A stretch of 64,000 nt of DNA, from NCBI RefSeq assembly GCF_004342985.1, contig NZ_SMBO01000001.1, positions 1,240,001 through 1,304,000 on the forward strand, read 5' to 3'. A model generated the notes under the pieces. That model did no database searches and had not been told where the DNA came from. It saw nothing but the letters and a program-made list of their open reading frames with translations. Shown one piece after another: positions 41,427-51,302 of this stretch (the stretch's first letter is position 1; each line of letters begins with the position of its first letter). The DNA comes from Novosphingobium sp. PhB57 (lineage in GTDB: Bacteria > Pseudomonadota > Alphaproteobacteria > Sphingomonadales > Sphingomonadaceae). The translations under genes and the position numbers were made by a program.

Positions 41427-43514
41427 TCAGACCGGATCGATGTCGAGGTCCGGCGGGCCGCCCCAGGCCGGCACCCGGTCGTCCTCAAGCGAATAACCGA
41501 AGCGTTCCACCCAGGGCCGCAGGATATCCAGCACCGGCTCGAGATGCTTCTCGTACCGCCGCCAACGCCCGGCCGCGCGGGTATAGATCGCCTCGGTGAC
41601 CTGAGCGTAGCTGGCCGTGCGCACCACGCCGCGCGCACGCGCGGCTTCGCGGTGGTCGAACGCCTCGCCGGCCCACGGCAGGTCCAGCCAGTCGAACAGC
41701 GGTGCCAGCTCGCGCGCCTGGTCTGCAACCAGCCTTTCGTAAACGACCGTGCGAACCGGCAGGTCGAACACCTCCCGCGCCTGCTCCCAATAGGAGAAGG
41801 TGAGATCGTAGAACCGCGCCGCCGTCTCCAGATCCAGGAAATTGCTCATGGCATTGTTGGGGCGGAAGTTGGTGATGAAGCAGCTGAGGATGACGTCGCA
41901 GGGGTGCCGCAGCGCCAGCACGAAGCGGGCATCGGGGAACAGGCGGCGGATCACCGGGACTTTGCCCAGGTGCAACGGGTGCTTATCGATGATCAGCGTG
42001 TCTGGCGCCAACCTATCCGGCCCCAGCGGCGCATGCTGGGATACACGCTCGAAGTAACGGGCCCGTGCGGCAACGATGGCCGCGGCATCCAGCCCTGCCA
42101 AAGCGTTCACGCCGCCAAGCTGCGTCTCGATCTCTCCGAAGAAAGGTTCCTCTTCCAGCACCAGGGTGTTCGGCGCCGTCATCAGCATCGTATCGAGCAA
42201 CGTCGTGCCTGAACGAGGAAAGCCCAGCAGAATGACCGGAGAGGCACGATCGGCAGGCGGGGTTTCGCTCCAGCCGCCCAGCCACTGCGGCGTCACGAGC
42301 GCCCGATCCCGCGCGAGATCGCCGCGGAATCGCTCGGCCCGGACGGCAGGCTGCGACGGCTCGTCGAGATGACTGGCGTTCATGGCGGCGAATTCGCCGA
42401 AAGCCTCGTCATAGCGCTCCATGCGGTCGAGCATGATGCCGCGAAGCTGATGGCGGCGATTGGCCACGACGACCTCGCCCGACTGCTCCAGCGCCTCGAA
42501 TGCCTGCCCGAAGTCCTCGGCCCGCTTGAAACGCAGGGCATCGATATAGGCCAGCGATTGCGCATCGGTTCCGCTGGCAAGGGCGCGCTCACGCAAGGGT
42601 TCCAGCTCCGCCTCGCGGTTGCTGCGTTCGTAGACGGCAGCAAGCCCGACGAAGGAAGGGCCCAGTGCCGGCTCGATGACAAGAGCGGCCTCGAACTGGC
42701 CTTCGGCGATGGCATAGTCGTTACGCCGGGCGGCTTCCTGACCGTAATCGGATTGCAACGCGGCATCGCCGGGCGCACGCCGCGCTGCCTCGGCGATGGC
42801 TTCGTACTGGCGATCCTCGATACCGTTATCGTGGTAAAAACGCGCCAGAGTCAGCATCGGCACATGATCGTCCGGGAAATCGCGCGCCGCATCGCGCAGC
42901 ACGGTCTCCCCTTCCTCCACACGTTCCGCGAGGAGCAAGGCCGTCCCCAGATTGACGCGGATCGGCGGTGAATCGGGAGCCAGCGCCATCGCGCGCTGCA
43001 GCACCTCGATGGCTTCCGCCGCCTCTCCCTGCTCGCTGAGGGTGTTGCCGAGATTGTTCAGCAGCGACCAATCGTCAGGCTGCCTCGCCAAGACATGGCG
43101 ATAAAGCCGTGCGGCCTTGGCAAAATCTCCGGCCTCCTGCGCCAGATGCGCACCGAGCCGGGCAAGGCGCAGGCTCGGTTCAGCGAAAGCGCAGGCTTCA
43201 TCGCAGAGCGCCAGGGCCTCGTCCTTGCGATCGGTCCGCAAATAGGATTCGGCCAGATTGGTGCGCACGACCAGGTCCTGCGGTCGCAGGGAATGGGCGC
43301 GCTCCAGATATGTCGCAGCACGCGCAAAATCGCCGCGGTGGAACTCAACCGCACCGCCGAGAGCGGCCAGCGCGGGATCTTCGGGTTCGGCTGCCACGGC
43401 CGCGACGACGGCCTGCGCCGCTTCGTCGAGCCGCCCCATGCGCGCCAATCCGGCAATCCGGCGAAGCTCATCCGAGGGATTGGGCTTTTCCGATGGCTTG
43501 GCGGTCGTGGTCAT
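41427..43514 (-). CDS. TPR-containing sulfotransferase
   Basis: This 695-aa protein has about 380 residues of tetratricopeptide repeats, then a sulfotransferase domain. The 5'-phosphosulfate loop is ILLGFPRSGTTLLDTML (about 425-441). The 3'-phosphate site lies in VLALRHPCDVILS (about 535-547). It moves sulfate from PAPS to an acceptor, as tyrosylprotein sulfotransferase-like enzymes do. It is the second gene after the TonB receptor, 99 bp downstream, with an intervening hairpin. The acceptor is unknown; the neighbours suggest a peptide. Confidence 0.87.
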   Translation of the reverse strand: MTTTAKPSEKPNPSDELRRIAGLARMGRLDEAAQAVVAAVAAEPEDPALAALGGAVEFHRGDFARAATYLERAHSLRPQDLVVRTNLAESYLRTDRKDEALALCDEACAFAEPSLRLARLGAHLAQEAGDFAKAARLYRHVLARQPDDWSLLNNLGNTLSEQGEAAEAIEVLQRAMALAPDSPPIRVNLGTALLLAERVEEGETVLRDAARDFPDDHVPMLTLARFYHDNGIEDRQYEAIAEAARRAPGDAALQSDYGQEAARRNDYAIAEGQFEAALVIEPALGPSFVGLAAVYERSNREAELEPLRERALASGTDAQSLAYIDALRFKRAEDFGQAFEALEQSGEVVVANRRHQLRGIMLDRMERYDEAFGEFAAMNASHLDEPSQPAVRAERFRGDLARDRALVTPQWLGGWSETPPADRASPVILLGFPRSGTTLLDTMLMTAPNTLVLEEEPFFGEIETQLGGVNALAGLDAAAIVAARARYFERVSQHAPLGPDRLAPDTLIIDKHPLHLGKVPVIRRLFPDARFVLALRHPCDVILSCFITNFRPNNAMSNFLDLETAARFYDLTFSYWEQAREVFDLPVRTVVYERLVADQARELAPLFDWLDLPWAGEAFDHREAARARGVVRTASYAQVTEAIYTRAAGRWRRYEKHLEPVLDILRPWVERFGYSLEDDRVPAWGGPPDLDIDPV

Positions 43515-43559
43515 GCAGGGGTCCGAATTGCTTGGCGGACGTGTCCGCCGGAAACAGAA

Positions 43560-43587
43560 GCGGCGGCCCTCCGGGGAAGACCGCCGC
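43560..43587 (-). terminator. Hairpin between the TonB receptor and sulfotransferase genes
   Basis: The arms GCGGCGG and CCGCCGC with a 14-nt loop are followed on the minus strand by TTCTGTTTCC. It may act as a partial terminator, giving more receptor than downstream enzymes. Confidence 0.5.
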
Positions 43588-43613
43588 CAAAGACTAACCG
43601 TTCGTGGGAACGA

Positions 43614-46600
43614 TTAGAAGTTCATGGTGATGCCGGTGAACACGTAGCGACCCAGAACGTCGTACGTACCCGGATAGGCGTTGCCGTTGCAGACGACGCT
43701 GGCGCAAGCGTTCGAGGTGACCAGCGGCGGATCCTTGTCCAGCAGGTTGGTAGCACCCAGACGCCAGGTCAGGTTCTTGCCGAGGTCGGCGGTCAACGTC
43801 AGGTCGAAGTAGTCCATCGCCTTCAGCTTGTCGTCGAGCGAGTTGACATTCTTGACGATGTTCTGGTTCGGCGGAGCCAGCGACGACGATGGATTGGCAT
43901 ATTCGACAGTCGCGGACGACAGGTGTCGCCACTGCAGCGAAAGGCCGACGCCGTTCGACATGGTGTAGCTGACACGAGCCTTATGACGCCACTTGGGAAG
44001 CGGGGTTCCGCACGTCACGCCATAGTAGCCAGCGCAGTTATACTGTTCAGTCAGACCGTTATCGACGATGTAGTTGTTCAGCCAGGTACCCACGAAGCTA
44101 AGCGACACGCGGCCGGCATTGCCGATCTCGGTCGAATAGTTGCCGTTGAACTCGAAGCCGCGCGTCTTAACACCACCCACGTTGTGGAAGATGTCGACCA
44201 CGTAGCCGCCCGAGGTCAGCCACAGCGAGCCCGAAGGGTCGCGATTCACAAGATCGCAGGCCGCTTGATTCTTCACTTCGTTAACACCGCAAGCCGCGAG
44301 GATCGCATCCGCGCCGTACTGCTGGATGGCCTGCTTCACCTTGATATCGAACCAGTCGACGCTGGCGGTCAGACCCGGAACCCAACGCGGCTGAAGAACG
44401 ACGCCAAGGGTCTTGGTGGTCGACTTTTCCGGATTGAGGTCGGGGTTGCCGCCGATCAGGCCGTTATACTGGCTGGCCGGGTTGGCCGATGTGCCACCCG
44501 TCATCCCCTGTGCCGCGCAAGCAGGCGTCACGCCGGTGTTAACAGCGCAAGGATCGGTCGAACCATCGAGCGCGACGATCTGCGGAGCGAACAGTTCCTG
44601 AATGTTCGGCACGCGAACCGCGCGGTTGTAGCCGGCACGCAGACGGATGTCCGAGACCGGGGCAAGATCGACACCCAGCTTGTAGGTGCTGGTGTTGAAG
44701 GTACGGCCGTTCGAGATGCTGTAGTGCGAATAGCGATAACCGCCATTGAACGACAGGTTCTGGATGAAGCTGTCCTGGACGATCGGAATATCGATTTCGC
44801 CGAAGAACTCGGTGACCTTGTAGCTCCCGTTGGTGTCGAGCGTCGGAGCGCCCTGCCCGGTGAGATCGCCGGTGGTGAAGGCGTTGTCGGTCTTCAGTTC
44901 CAGAGAGTCGCGGCGGTATTCGACACCGAGCGCGACGTTGACGCCGTCCGACGCCCACGGCGACTTGATGCCATATTCACCGAGCATGCCGGTGAAGCTG
45001 GCGCTGGCTACTTGCTGCGAGGTCTGGCCCTTCATGAAGCCGGTCGCAGTCAGGTAGTCGAGCGAAGCCTGCGAGATGTTGCCGCTAAACACGTCGTAGG
45101 GAGCGCAGCGGGTATCTTGGCCCGTGACCGCGACGCGGCAGGCCGGACCGTTGGCGGTCTGGACGACGTCAAGCGCGTTGGCGAGACGGGCAGCCGAGAA
45201 TTCGTTCGAATAAACCTGCGAGTAGTTGGTACGGCCATACTGGTAGTAGGCGTCATAGGACCAGGCCTTGCCCAGTTCGCCACGCGAACCAATGACGGTG
45301 CGGAACGAAGTGTGCTGAAGGTCGCTCTGACGCGCGCCGCCTTCCACGTTACGACGCAGAAGCTGCATGTACGCCTTGTTGTAGGTCGCACCGGTCGTGG
45401 GATCGGTGAAGGCCGTGGGGCTTCCATCAAGGTTCGACCAGTTGGCAGGATTGGTGTTGTAAGGCGCGCCAGTTGACAGCGGGAAGTTGCCCAGGAAACC
45501 GTTGATTAGGTTGGTCGGTGCGCAGATCGTAGAGCGCTGGCTGGCCGACATCAGCGGATTGTCGCAGTTGATGGTCAGCGTGTTGCCGAAGTCGCCCGAG
45601 GGAGCGATCTGCGCCACGGTGCGATCATCCATGAACATGAATTCCATGTACGGATGGATCGCGGTGTTGATCTCGTAGTCGGCAAAGACGCCGGCGGTGT
45701 AGCGTTCGTCCGGGCGCTGATAATAGTTCAGCGGCGCGAAGTTGTAGATGTTCTGCGCCTGCGGCGTGATCGTGCCTGCACCCAGCGCGCCGATCGTGGA
45801 CGAGCTCGTGTTAAGTGCCGGATCGTAATACAGGACGTTGCCCGGAGCGGCCGTGGCCGAGCCGCCGCAGCTGAATTTGCCCGCAGCGTTCACGCCGATC
45901 GAGCACGACGAGTAGTCGCGCTTGCGCTGAAGAACCGGGGTGGCACGGCGATAGCCGACATAGGCAGTGGCGTGGCCACGGCCGTCGTCGAAGCTGGTGC
46001 CGAAGGCCGCGGTCAGGTCGTACTGGCCACCGTCGGCATTGCTGCCGCGCGGGTAGGCATAAGCCGGATCGCCCGCCTTGGCATCGAGCAGGTCGCCGAT
46101 GAAGCCGTTCTTGTTCTTGTGGGTGTAGAGACCGTAGTTGGCGTCGATCTTGAAGCCTTCGAACTCGGTATCCATCACGAAGTTGACGACGCCGGCCACG
46201 GCGTCCGCGCCGTAGGTCGCCGAAGCACCGCCGGTCAGCACGTCGACGCGCTTCACCAGCGCAGCCGGGATGAAGTTAAGGTCAGCCGCCGAAGTGGTGC
46301 TGTTCGGGTCACCGGTCATCAGACGGCGACCGTTGATCAGCACGAGCGTACGCGACGGGCCGAGGCCGCGAAGGTCGACCGTGGCGGTGCCGGTGGCGCC
46401 GTTGGCGAGGCCCGAGCTCTGGCCGGCAACAACCTGCGGCAGCGAGTTCAGCAGGTCTTCCGTGCGGGTCGTGCCCTGCAGCTGGATGTCCTGCGACGTC
46501 ACGGTGGTGATCGGCGCGATCGAAGCCTGGTTCGGTGCGACGATGCGGCTGCCGGTAACGACGATCGCCGGACCGCTGGCGGTGTCGTCGGCCGCGTCCT

Positions 46601-46688
46601 GCGCCTGGGCGCCGCTGCTGAGCAGGGCGAAGCCGAGCACCAGAGGTGCTGCGCCAGCCTTCAGCGCGGTGAGAGTTTGCTTGTTCAC
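43614..46688 (-). CDS. TonB-dependent receptor 1 of the 2OG-oxygenase cluster
   Basis: This 1024-aa outer-membrane receptor has a signal peptide ending near AQAQ, a TonB box-like stretch AIVVTGSRIVAPNQ (about 42-55), a plug with RTLVLINGRRLMTG and VDVLTGGASATYGADAVAGVVNF, and a long barrel ending in YVFTGITMNF. It belongs to the large Sphingomonad/Xanthomonad/Caulobacter receptor group with unknown, probably carbohydrate or peptide, ligands. The start is GTG 46688 with AAAAGGGACAC upstream; no suitable ATG exists. It is the first gene of the operon with the sulfotransferase, Asp/Asn hydroxylase and 2OG oxygenase. Confidence 0.9.
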   Translation of the reverse strand: MNKQTLTALKAGAAPLVLGFALLSSGAQAQDAADDTASGPAIVVTGSRIVAPNQASIAPITTVTSQDIQLQGTTRTEDLLNSLPQVVAGQSSGLANGATGTATVDLRGLGPSRTLVLINGRRLMTGDPNSTTSAADLNFIPAALVKRVDVLTGGASATYGADAVAGVVNFVMDTEFEGFKIDANYGLYTHKNKNGFIGDLLDAKAGDPAYAYPRGSNADGGQYDLTAAFGTSFDDGRGHATAYVGYRRATPVLQRKRDYSSCSIGVNAAGKFSCGGSATAAPGNVLYYDPALNTSSSTIGALGAGTITPQAQNIYNFAPLNYYQRPDERYTAGVFADYEINTAIHPYMEFMFMDDRTVAQIAPSGDFGNTLTINCDNPLMSASQRSTICAPTNLINGFLGNFPLSTGAPYNTNPANWSNLDGSPTAFTDPTTGATYNKAYMQLLRRNVEGGARQSDLQHTSFRTVIGSRGELGKAWSYDAYYQYGRTNYSQVYSNEFSAARLANALDVVQTANGPACRVAVTGQDTRCAPYDVFSGNISQASLDYLTATGFMKGQTSQQVASASFTGMLGEYGIKSPWASDGVNVALGVEYRRDSLELKTDNAFTTGDLTGQGAPTLDTNGSYKVTEFFGEIDIPIVQDSFIQNLSFNGGYRYSHYSISNGRTFNTSTYKLGVDLAPVSDIRLRAGYNRAVRVPNIQELFAPQIVALDGSTDPCAVNTGVTPACAAQGMTGGTSANPASQYNGLIGGNPDLNPEKSTTKTLGVVLQPRWVPGLTASVDWFDIKVKQAIQQYGADAILAACGVNEVKNQAACDLVNRDPSGSLWLTSGGYVVDIFHNVGGVKTRGFEFNGNYSTEIGNAGRVSLSFVGTWLNNYIVDNGLTEQYNCAGYYGVTCGTPLPKWRHKARVSYTMSNGVGLSLQWRHLSSATVEYANPSSSLAPPNQNIVKNVNSLDDKLKAMDYFDLTLTADLGKNLTWRLGATNLLDKDPPLVTSNACASVVCNGNAYPGTYDVLGRYVFTGITMNF

Positions 46689-47111
46689 GTGTGTGTGTCC
46701 CTTTTTTCTAAGGCACGGTGTGACGCCGCCCCTTGAATTTTCCGACACGCGACCCCCCTGTAAGGATATTTCGCGCGGCGGAAGATAGGCTTTCATTACG
46801 CAAAGCAGGACTTGCTCAAAGGGCTTTGACGGTTGCCCCGCAACATTCGCGGATCCTTGTGACAAATCCGCAACAAAGGCGAATTAGACGAGCGGGTTTT
46901 ACAGCGAATCCCGTTCAGCTCAGTCCGCAAATTTCTGTTCCATGTCGTGACATTGCCGCAACATCATTTCATGAACTCGTCCATCGAGAGCGGTAATGCT
47001 GCGAAAGCACAGCAGGAGACCCCATATTCTGCCGCTCGATCAGTTCGCTTGCTGCCGCACGGTTTGGCTTGCTACCAAACCGGAGATATCCGGCAGCGAA
47101 GGGAACGGGCA
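46689..47111. other. 423-bp intergenic region between receptor 1 and a secreted protein
   Basis: No gene is visible here. It carries TTGTGACAA at 46857-46865, a motif also found before receptor 2. A perfect 8-bp inverted repeat (CGGTTTGG and CCAAACCG, 47060-47082) lies just upstream of the secreted-protein start and may be its operator or a leader hairpin. The receptor 1 promoter must lie in the left half. Confidence 0.5.
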
Positions 47112-47645
47112 TTGAACAAGGTATATCTGTCAGCGGCGGCCATGGCGCTGCTGGCTTCCCAGGCGGCGCTGGCCGCCGACAAGACCCCCACCGATCAACC
47201 CGAACCCTACCGGCAACTCGTCGCCTGCCGTGAAATCGCCGACGCCGCCGCGCGCCTGGCTTGCTACGACAAACAGGTTGCCGCGCTCGACCAGGCCACC
47301 AGCCGGCACGAAATCGTCATCGCCGACAAGAAGGCTGTCGAAACCGCCAAGCGCGGCCTGTTCGGATTTGCAACGCCGGTCGCGAAACTCATGGGCTTTG
47401 GAGGCAATGAAGATGCGGCCGAGGAGTTGAAGGCAGTCTCGACGACCGTCGCCGGCGTAAGAAGGACCGGTGCGGGCTGGCTGATCGATTTCGAGGACGG
47501 CAGCACCTGGGAGCAGAACGACACGCGCGACTTCGTGCTCTCCCCCAAGATCGGCAACAAAGCAGAAATAGCACGCGGCGTGCTTGGAACGTTCACCGTC
47601 TCGGTGAATGGTCAAAGACCGATCAAAATGCGCCGCGTGAAGTGA
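47112..47645 (+). CDS. Secreted protein of unknown function with RLACYD motif
   Basis: This 177-aa protein is taken to start at TTG 47112 (AGGGAAC upstream), which puts a normal signal peptide first (NKVYLSAAAMALLASQAALA). Mature features are LVACREIADAAARLACYDKQV, with two Cys that could pair, and a beta-rich C-terminus (WLIDFEDGSTWEQ). The CYD-type N-terminal half is seen in other Gram-negative secreted proteins of unknown role. It lies between the two big receptors and could be monocistronic. Confidence 0.7.
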   Translation: MNKVYLSAAAMALLASQAALAADKTPTDQPEPYRQLVACREIADAAARLACYDKQVAALDQATSRHEIVIADKKAVETAKRGLFGFATPVAKLMGFGGNEDAAEELKAVSTTVAGVRRTGAGWLIDFEDGSTWEQNDTRDFVLSPKIGNKAEIARGVLGTFTVSVNGQRPIKMRRVK

Positions 47646-48023
47646 CGTTTGCTTCACGACCATGACGATCGGCATGAAAAAGCCGCGAGCAACTAAAATT
47701 CTTCATCATGGGTCGCGCACGACATATTTCGTCTCGATATTGCCTAGACATTAGATTTTTGTGACAATCCGATCACAACTACTCTGAGTTATTGACGGAA
47801 ATCTCCCTGAAAATGCGGAGTTTTGCTGTTGCAGCTTTGTCACAACCGTAGCTGCAATTCGGCCGAGGGCGGCGTTTACGATTGAAAGCGAACGCCCTCG
47901 GCGCGAGAAATCCCCTCATGGCAATCTTCCGCGTTCACGCACGAAGATTGCTGCATCCGGGTGCACGGCGGGTCTGGTCACGCTTCCAGCTGTGCGCGCG
48001 AAAGCAACAAGGGACACAACAAC
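47646..48023 (+). promoter_or_regulatory. 378-bp structured leader of receptor 2
   Basis: No gene is visible here. Three perfect inverted repeats follow one another: TTGCAGCT/AGCTGCAA (47829-47857), GCCGAGGGCG/CGCCCTCGGC (47862-47902) and GCAATCTTC/GAAGATTGC (47921-47951). TTGTGACAA occurs at 47759-47767 and inverted at 47837-47845. The region left of 47800 is AT-rich and should hold the promoter. The hairpins fit a regulated 5' leader. Confidence 0.5.
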
Positions 48024-51000
48024 GTGCAAAACTCTCTGAAGAAGGCGGCGCTGCGTAGCGCAGCCAGCCTGCCCGTATTCGCTCTGGCCTTCGCGACGAG
48101 CGCATACGCGCAAGACCAGGCCGCAGCCGACGCCGACGACTCGGCCAGCGCCCCCGCCATCGTCGTAACCGGTTCGCGCATTTCGACGCCGAATCTGGAA
48201 TCGGCCAACCCGGTCGCCATCCTGACCGGCGAGCAGGTGTTCAGCAGCGGCAACCTCTCGGTGGGCGACCAGCTGAACGAACTGCCGCAGCTGCGCAGCA
48301 ACTTCAGCCAGGCGAACTCGACGCGCTTCCTCGGCACCCGCGGCCTCAACCTGCTTGACCTTCGCGGCCTGGGCACCTCGCGCACGCTCGTGCTCGTCAA
48401 CGGCCGCCGTCACGTCGGCAGCGACGTTCTGGTCAACGCCGTTTCGGTGGACGTCAACACGATCCCGGCCGACCTGATCGAGCGCGTGGACGTCGTGACC
48501 GGCGGCGCTTCCGCCGTTTACGGTTCGGACGCTATCGCCGGCGTCGTGAACTTCATCCTCAAGGAAGATTACGACGGCCTCAGCGTTCGTGCCCAGAACG
48601 GCATCTCGAACTACAAGGACGGCGGCAAGCAGTTCGTGTCGTTCGTCGCCGGCAAGAACTTCTCCGAAGGCCGCGGTAACATCACCCTCGCCGGTGAATA
48701 CTCGCACTCGGACGACTTCTACGCTTCCGGCCGCCCCGGCCTGCGCAACAACCACGGTTTCGTGGTTACCGACACCGACCCCGCCGGCACGCCGAACGGT
48801 TCGGACGGCGTGTTCGACCGTACGTTCTACAACGACATCCGTTCGGCCACAATCTCGCTGGGCGGCATGGTCGCGGCATACGGCAACCCGAGCGCCGGTC
48901 TTTGCGGAAGCGGCACCAATGGTTCGGCCTTCACCTGCAACTATCAGTTCCAGCCCGACGGCACGCTGGTCCCGCAGACCGGCGAACGCATCGGCATCGG
49001 CCCGAACGGCAGCTTCCAGGGTGGCAACGGCTCCAGCAACCGCGAAGGCCGGCTCATGGCACTTTCGCCTGACCTGAAGCGGTATACCGTCAACCTGACT
49101 GGCCACTACGAGATCACTCCGGCTCTCGTGCCCTTCTTCGAGGCGAAGTACAGCCGCACCGATGCCCGCGGCTCGCAGAGCGGCCCGTTCTTCTCGCAGG
49201 GCACCACGCTCGGCGGCGACACGCGCGAACGCGTCCGCCTCGACAACCCCTACCTGAACGCTGACGCCCGCCAGCTGCTGACCAACACCTTCGCGGCCTC
49301 TACCGTGAACGCGAACACGGGTGCTGCCTTCACCGACACGGTGGACGATGACGGCAACGTCACCACCAGCGCCGCCCAGAAGCTTGCAGCCCAGCAGGCC
49401 GCCATTGCCAACGGCACCTTCGGCTTCAGCCTGCGTCGCAACTGGGCCGACTTCGGCAACCGTGACGAAGAAATCCGTCGCGAGACCTTCCGCATCGTCG
49501 GCGGTCTGCGCGGTGACTTCAACGACGACTGGAAGTACGAACTTTCCGTCAACTACGGCGAGCACAAGGAACGCAACCTGATCCGCGGCAACGTCAACGT
49601 CCAGCGCTACCTGCTGGCACTTGACTCCACCACGGACGCCAACGGCAACATCGTCTGCCGCTCGCAGGTCAACCCCGCTGCCGCTCGCCCGGTTTCCGGC
49701 ATCGGCGATCCGCTGAACCTGCTGGCCGGCGACGTCGCGGCCTGCGTTCCGCTCAATCCGTTCGGCCAGGGTTCGGTCAGCCAGGCGGCGAAGGATTACA
49801 TCCTCACCAACAGCCTCGCTACCGGCAAGATGCGCCAGTTCGACGTCATGGGCTATGTCTCGGGCGACACCAGCGAGTTCCTCAACCTTCCGGGCGGCCC
49901 TGTGGCCTTCTCGGTCGGCGGTGAATATCGCCGTGAAACGGTTCGCTACGATCTCGACGAAGTGACGCAGGCCGGATACGCGTTCTACAACGCCATCCCG
50001 ACGTTCTCGGCACCCGCCTTCGAAGTGAAGGAAGCCTACGGCGAAATCCTGCTGCCGATCCTCAAGGACAAGCCTTTCTTCGAAACCCTGAGCCTGCGCG
50101 GCAATGCCCGCGTGTCGGACTACAAGGGTTCGGCCGGAACGGTTTGGGCCTATGGTGGTGAAGCCATCTGGAGCCCCGTCCAGGATCTGACCTTCCGCGG
50201 CACTTACGCTCGCTCGGTTCGTGCACCGAACCTGGTCGAGCTCTATTCCGCAGCCGGTCAGAATTTCGCTCCGCAGTTCACCGATCCCTGCTCCGAGCGC
50301 AACATCGCGGCGGGCTCGGCAAACCGCGAAGCCAACTGCCGTGCGGCCGGCGTGCCGGTCGGATACGACTTCAACTATGCACAGTCGCTGGAAATCGTCA
50401 GCGGTGGCAACCCCGACCTTCGTTCGGAGACTTCGGACTCCTACACGGTGGGCGCTCTCATCCAGCCCCGCTGGGTGCCGGGCCTGTCGATCTCGGTCGA
50501 CTATTGGGACATGACGGTCAACAACGTCATCGCTTCGGTGGCGGCGCAGGACATCGCAAACCTGTGCTATGATTCGACCAGCCTCGACAACTCGTTCTGC
50601 CCGCTGTTCTCGCGCGCAGGCGCCAACGGTGGTCCGAACGGCGAACAGGCGTATCAGATCCTCGAAGGATCGTTGCTGCAGAGCTCGCTCAACTATGCCA
50701 AGTACAAGGTCCGGGGCCTCGACACGCAGGTCAATTATGACCACTCGTTCGACTTCGGTCGCGTATCGCTGACGGCTTACTACACTCACTACTTCCAGAA
50801 CGATCAGTTCACCGATCCGACCGATCCGACTTTCAAGGATCGCCTGATCAACGAGCTGAGCTATCCTTCGGACGCAGTGACCATGAACGCATCGTTCCAG
50901 ACCGGCGCGCTCAAGCTGGGCTACCAGATGCGCTGGCTCGGCGGCATGTACGTCAATACCTATGAGGACTACAATTCGCTGAACGGCCTGCCGCCGCAGA

Positions 51001-51215
51001 ACGAAGACTATGCGCCGATCAAGAAGTATCCGGATGTGTTCTACCACGACATCCGCGCCGCTTACGACATCGACGACAACTATTCGTTCTACCTCGGCGT
51101 CGACAACGTGTTCAACAAGATGCCTCCGTACGGCCTGACCGGTATCGGCGAGGGCTCGGGCGTGTACCCGAACATGGGTCGCTACTTCTACACCGGCATC
51201 ACTGCCAAGTTCTGA
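48024..51215 (+). CDS. TonB-dependent receptor 2 of the 2OG-oxygenase cluster
   Basis: This 1063-aa receptor is the same type as receptor 1, with a signal peptide ending near AYAQ, AIVVTGSRISTPNL (about 44-57), the plug signature RTLVLVNGRRHVGSDV and VDVVTGGASAVYGSDAIAGVVNF, and a barrel ending in YFYTGITAKF. The start is GTG 48024, preceded by AAGGGACACAACAAC, nearly the same leader as receptor 1. It is followed by a terminator and then a 2OG-type oxygenase gene. The ligand is unknown. Confidence 0.9.
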   Translation: MQNSLKKAALRSAASLPVFALAFATSAYAQDQAAADADDSASAPAIVVTGSRISTPNLESANPVAILTGEQVFSSGNLSVGDQLNELPQLRSNFSQANSTRFLGTRGLNLLDLRGLGTSRTLVLVNGRRHVGSDVLVNAVSVDVNTIPADLIERVDVVTGGASAVYGSDAIAGVVNFILKEDYDGLSVRAQNGISNYKDGGKQFVSFVAGKNFSEGRGNITLAGEYSHSDDFYASGRPGLRNNHGFVVTDTDPAGTPNGSDGVFDRTFYNDIRSATISLGGMVAAYGNPSAGLCGSGTNGSAFTCNYQFQPDGTLVPQTGERIGIGPNGSFQGGNGSSNREGRLMALSPDLKRYTVNLTGHYEITPALVPFFEAKYSRTDARGSQSGPFFSQGTTLGGDTRERVRLDNPYLNADARQLLTNTFAASTVNANTGAAFTDTVDDDGNVTTSAAQKLAAQQAAIANGTFGFSLRRNWADFGNRDEEIRRETFRIVGGLRGDFNDDWKYELSVNYGEHKERNLIRGNVNVQRYLLALDSTTDANGNIVCRSQVNPAAARPVSGIGDPLNLLAGDVAACVPLNPFGQGSVSQAAKDYILTNSLATGKMRQFDVMGYVSGDTSEFLNLPGGPVAFSVGGEYRRETVRYDLDEVTQAGYAFYNAIPTFSAPAFEVKEAYGEILLPILKDKPFFETLSLRGNARVSDYKGSAGTVWAYGGEAIWSPVQDLTFRGTYARSVRAPNLVELYSAAGQNFAPQFTDPCSERNIAAGSANREANCRAAGVPVGYDFNYAQSLEIVSGGNPDLRSETSDSYTVGALIQPRWVPGLSISVDYWDMTVNNVIASVAAQDIANLCYDSTSLDNSFCPLFSRAGANGGPNGEQAYQILEGSLLQSSLNYAKYKVRGLDTQVNYDHSFDFGRVSLTAYYTHYFQNDQFTDPTDPTFKDRLINELSYPSDAVTMNASFQTGALKLGYQMRWLGGMYVNTYEDYNSLNGLPPQNEDYAPIKKYPDVFYHDIRAAYDIDDNYSFYLGVDNVFNKMPPYGLTGIGEGSGVYPNMGRYFYTGITAKF

Positions 51216-51240
51216 TCTTTTCGATCATAACCACTCTTCG

Positions 51241-51274
51241 GGGGCGGCGGGTTATCCTGCCGCCCCTTTTCTTT
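51241..51274 (+). terminator. Rho-independent terminator after receptor 2
   Basis: The arms GGGGCGGC and GCCGCCCC enclose a 10-nt loop and are followed by TTTTCTTT. Confidence 0.85.
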
Positions 51275-51302
51275 GGTCGTTCGAGCGTTCAAGAAAGGCG
51301 CC

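Noticed and set aside
47916..51047. Long open frame antisense to receptor 2 (1043 codons)
   Set aside because: It is a mirror of a receptor gene with clear signal, plug and barrel; the GC-rich code keeps the reverse frame open. No domain, start context or neighbour supports it.
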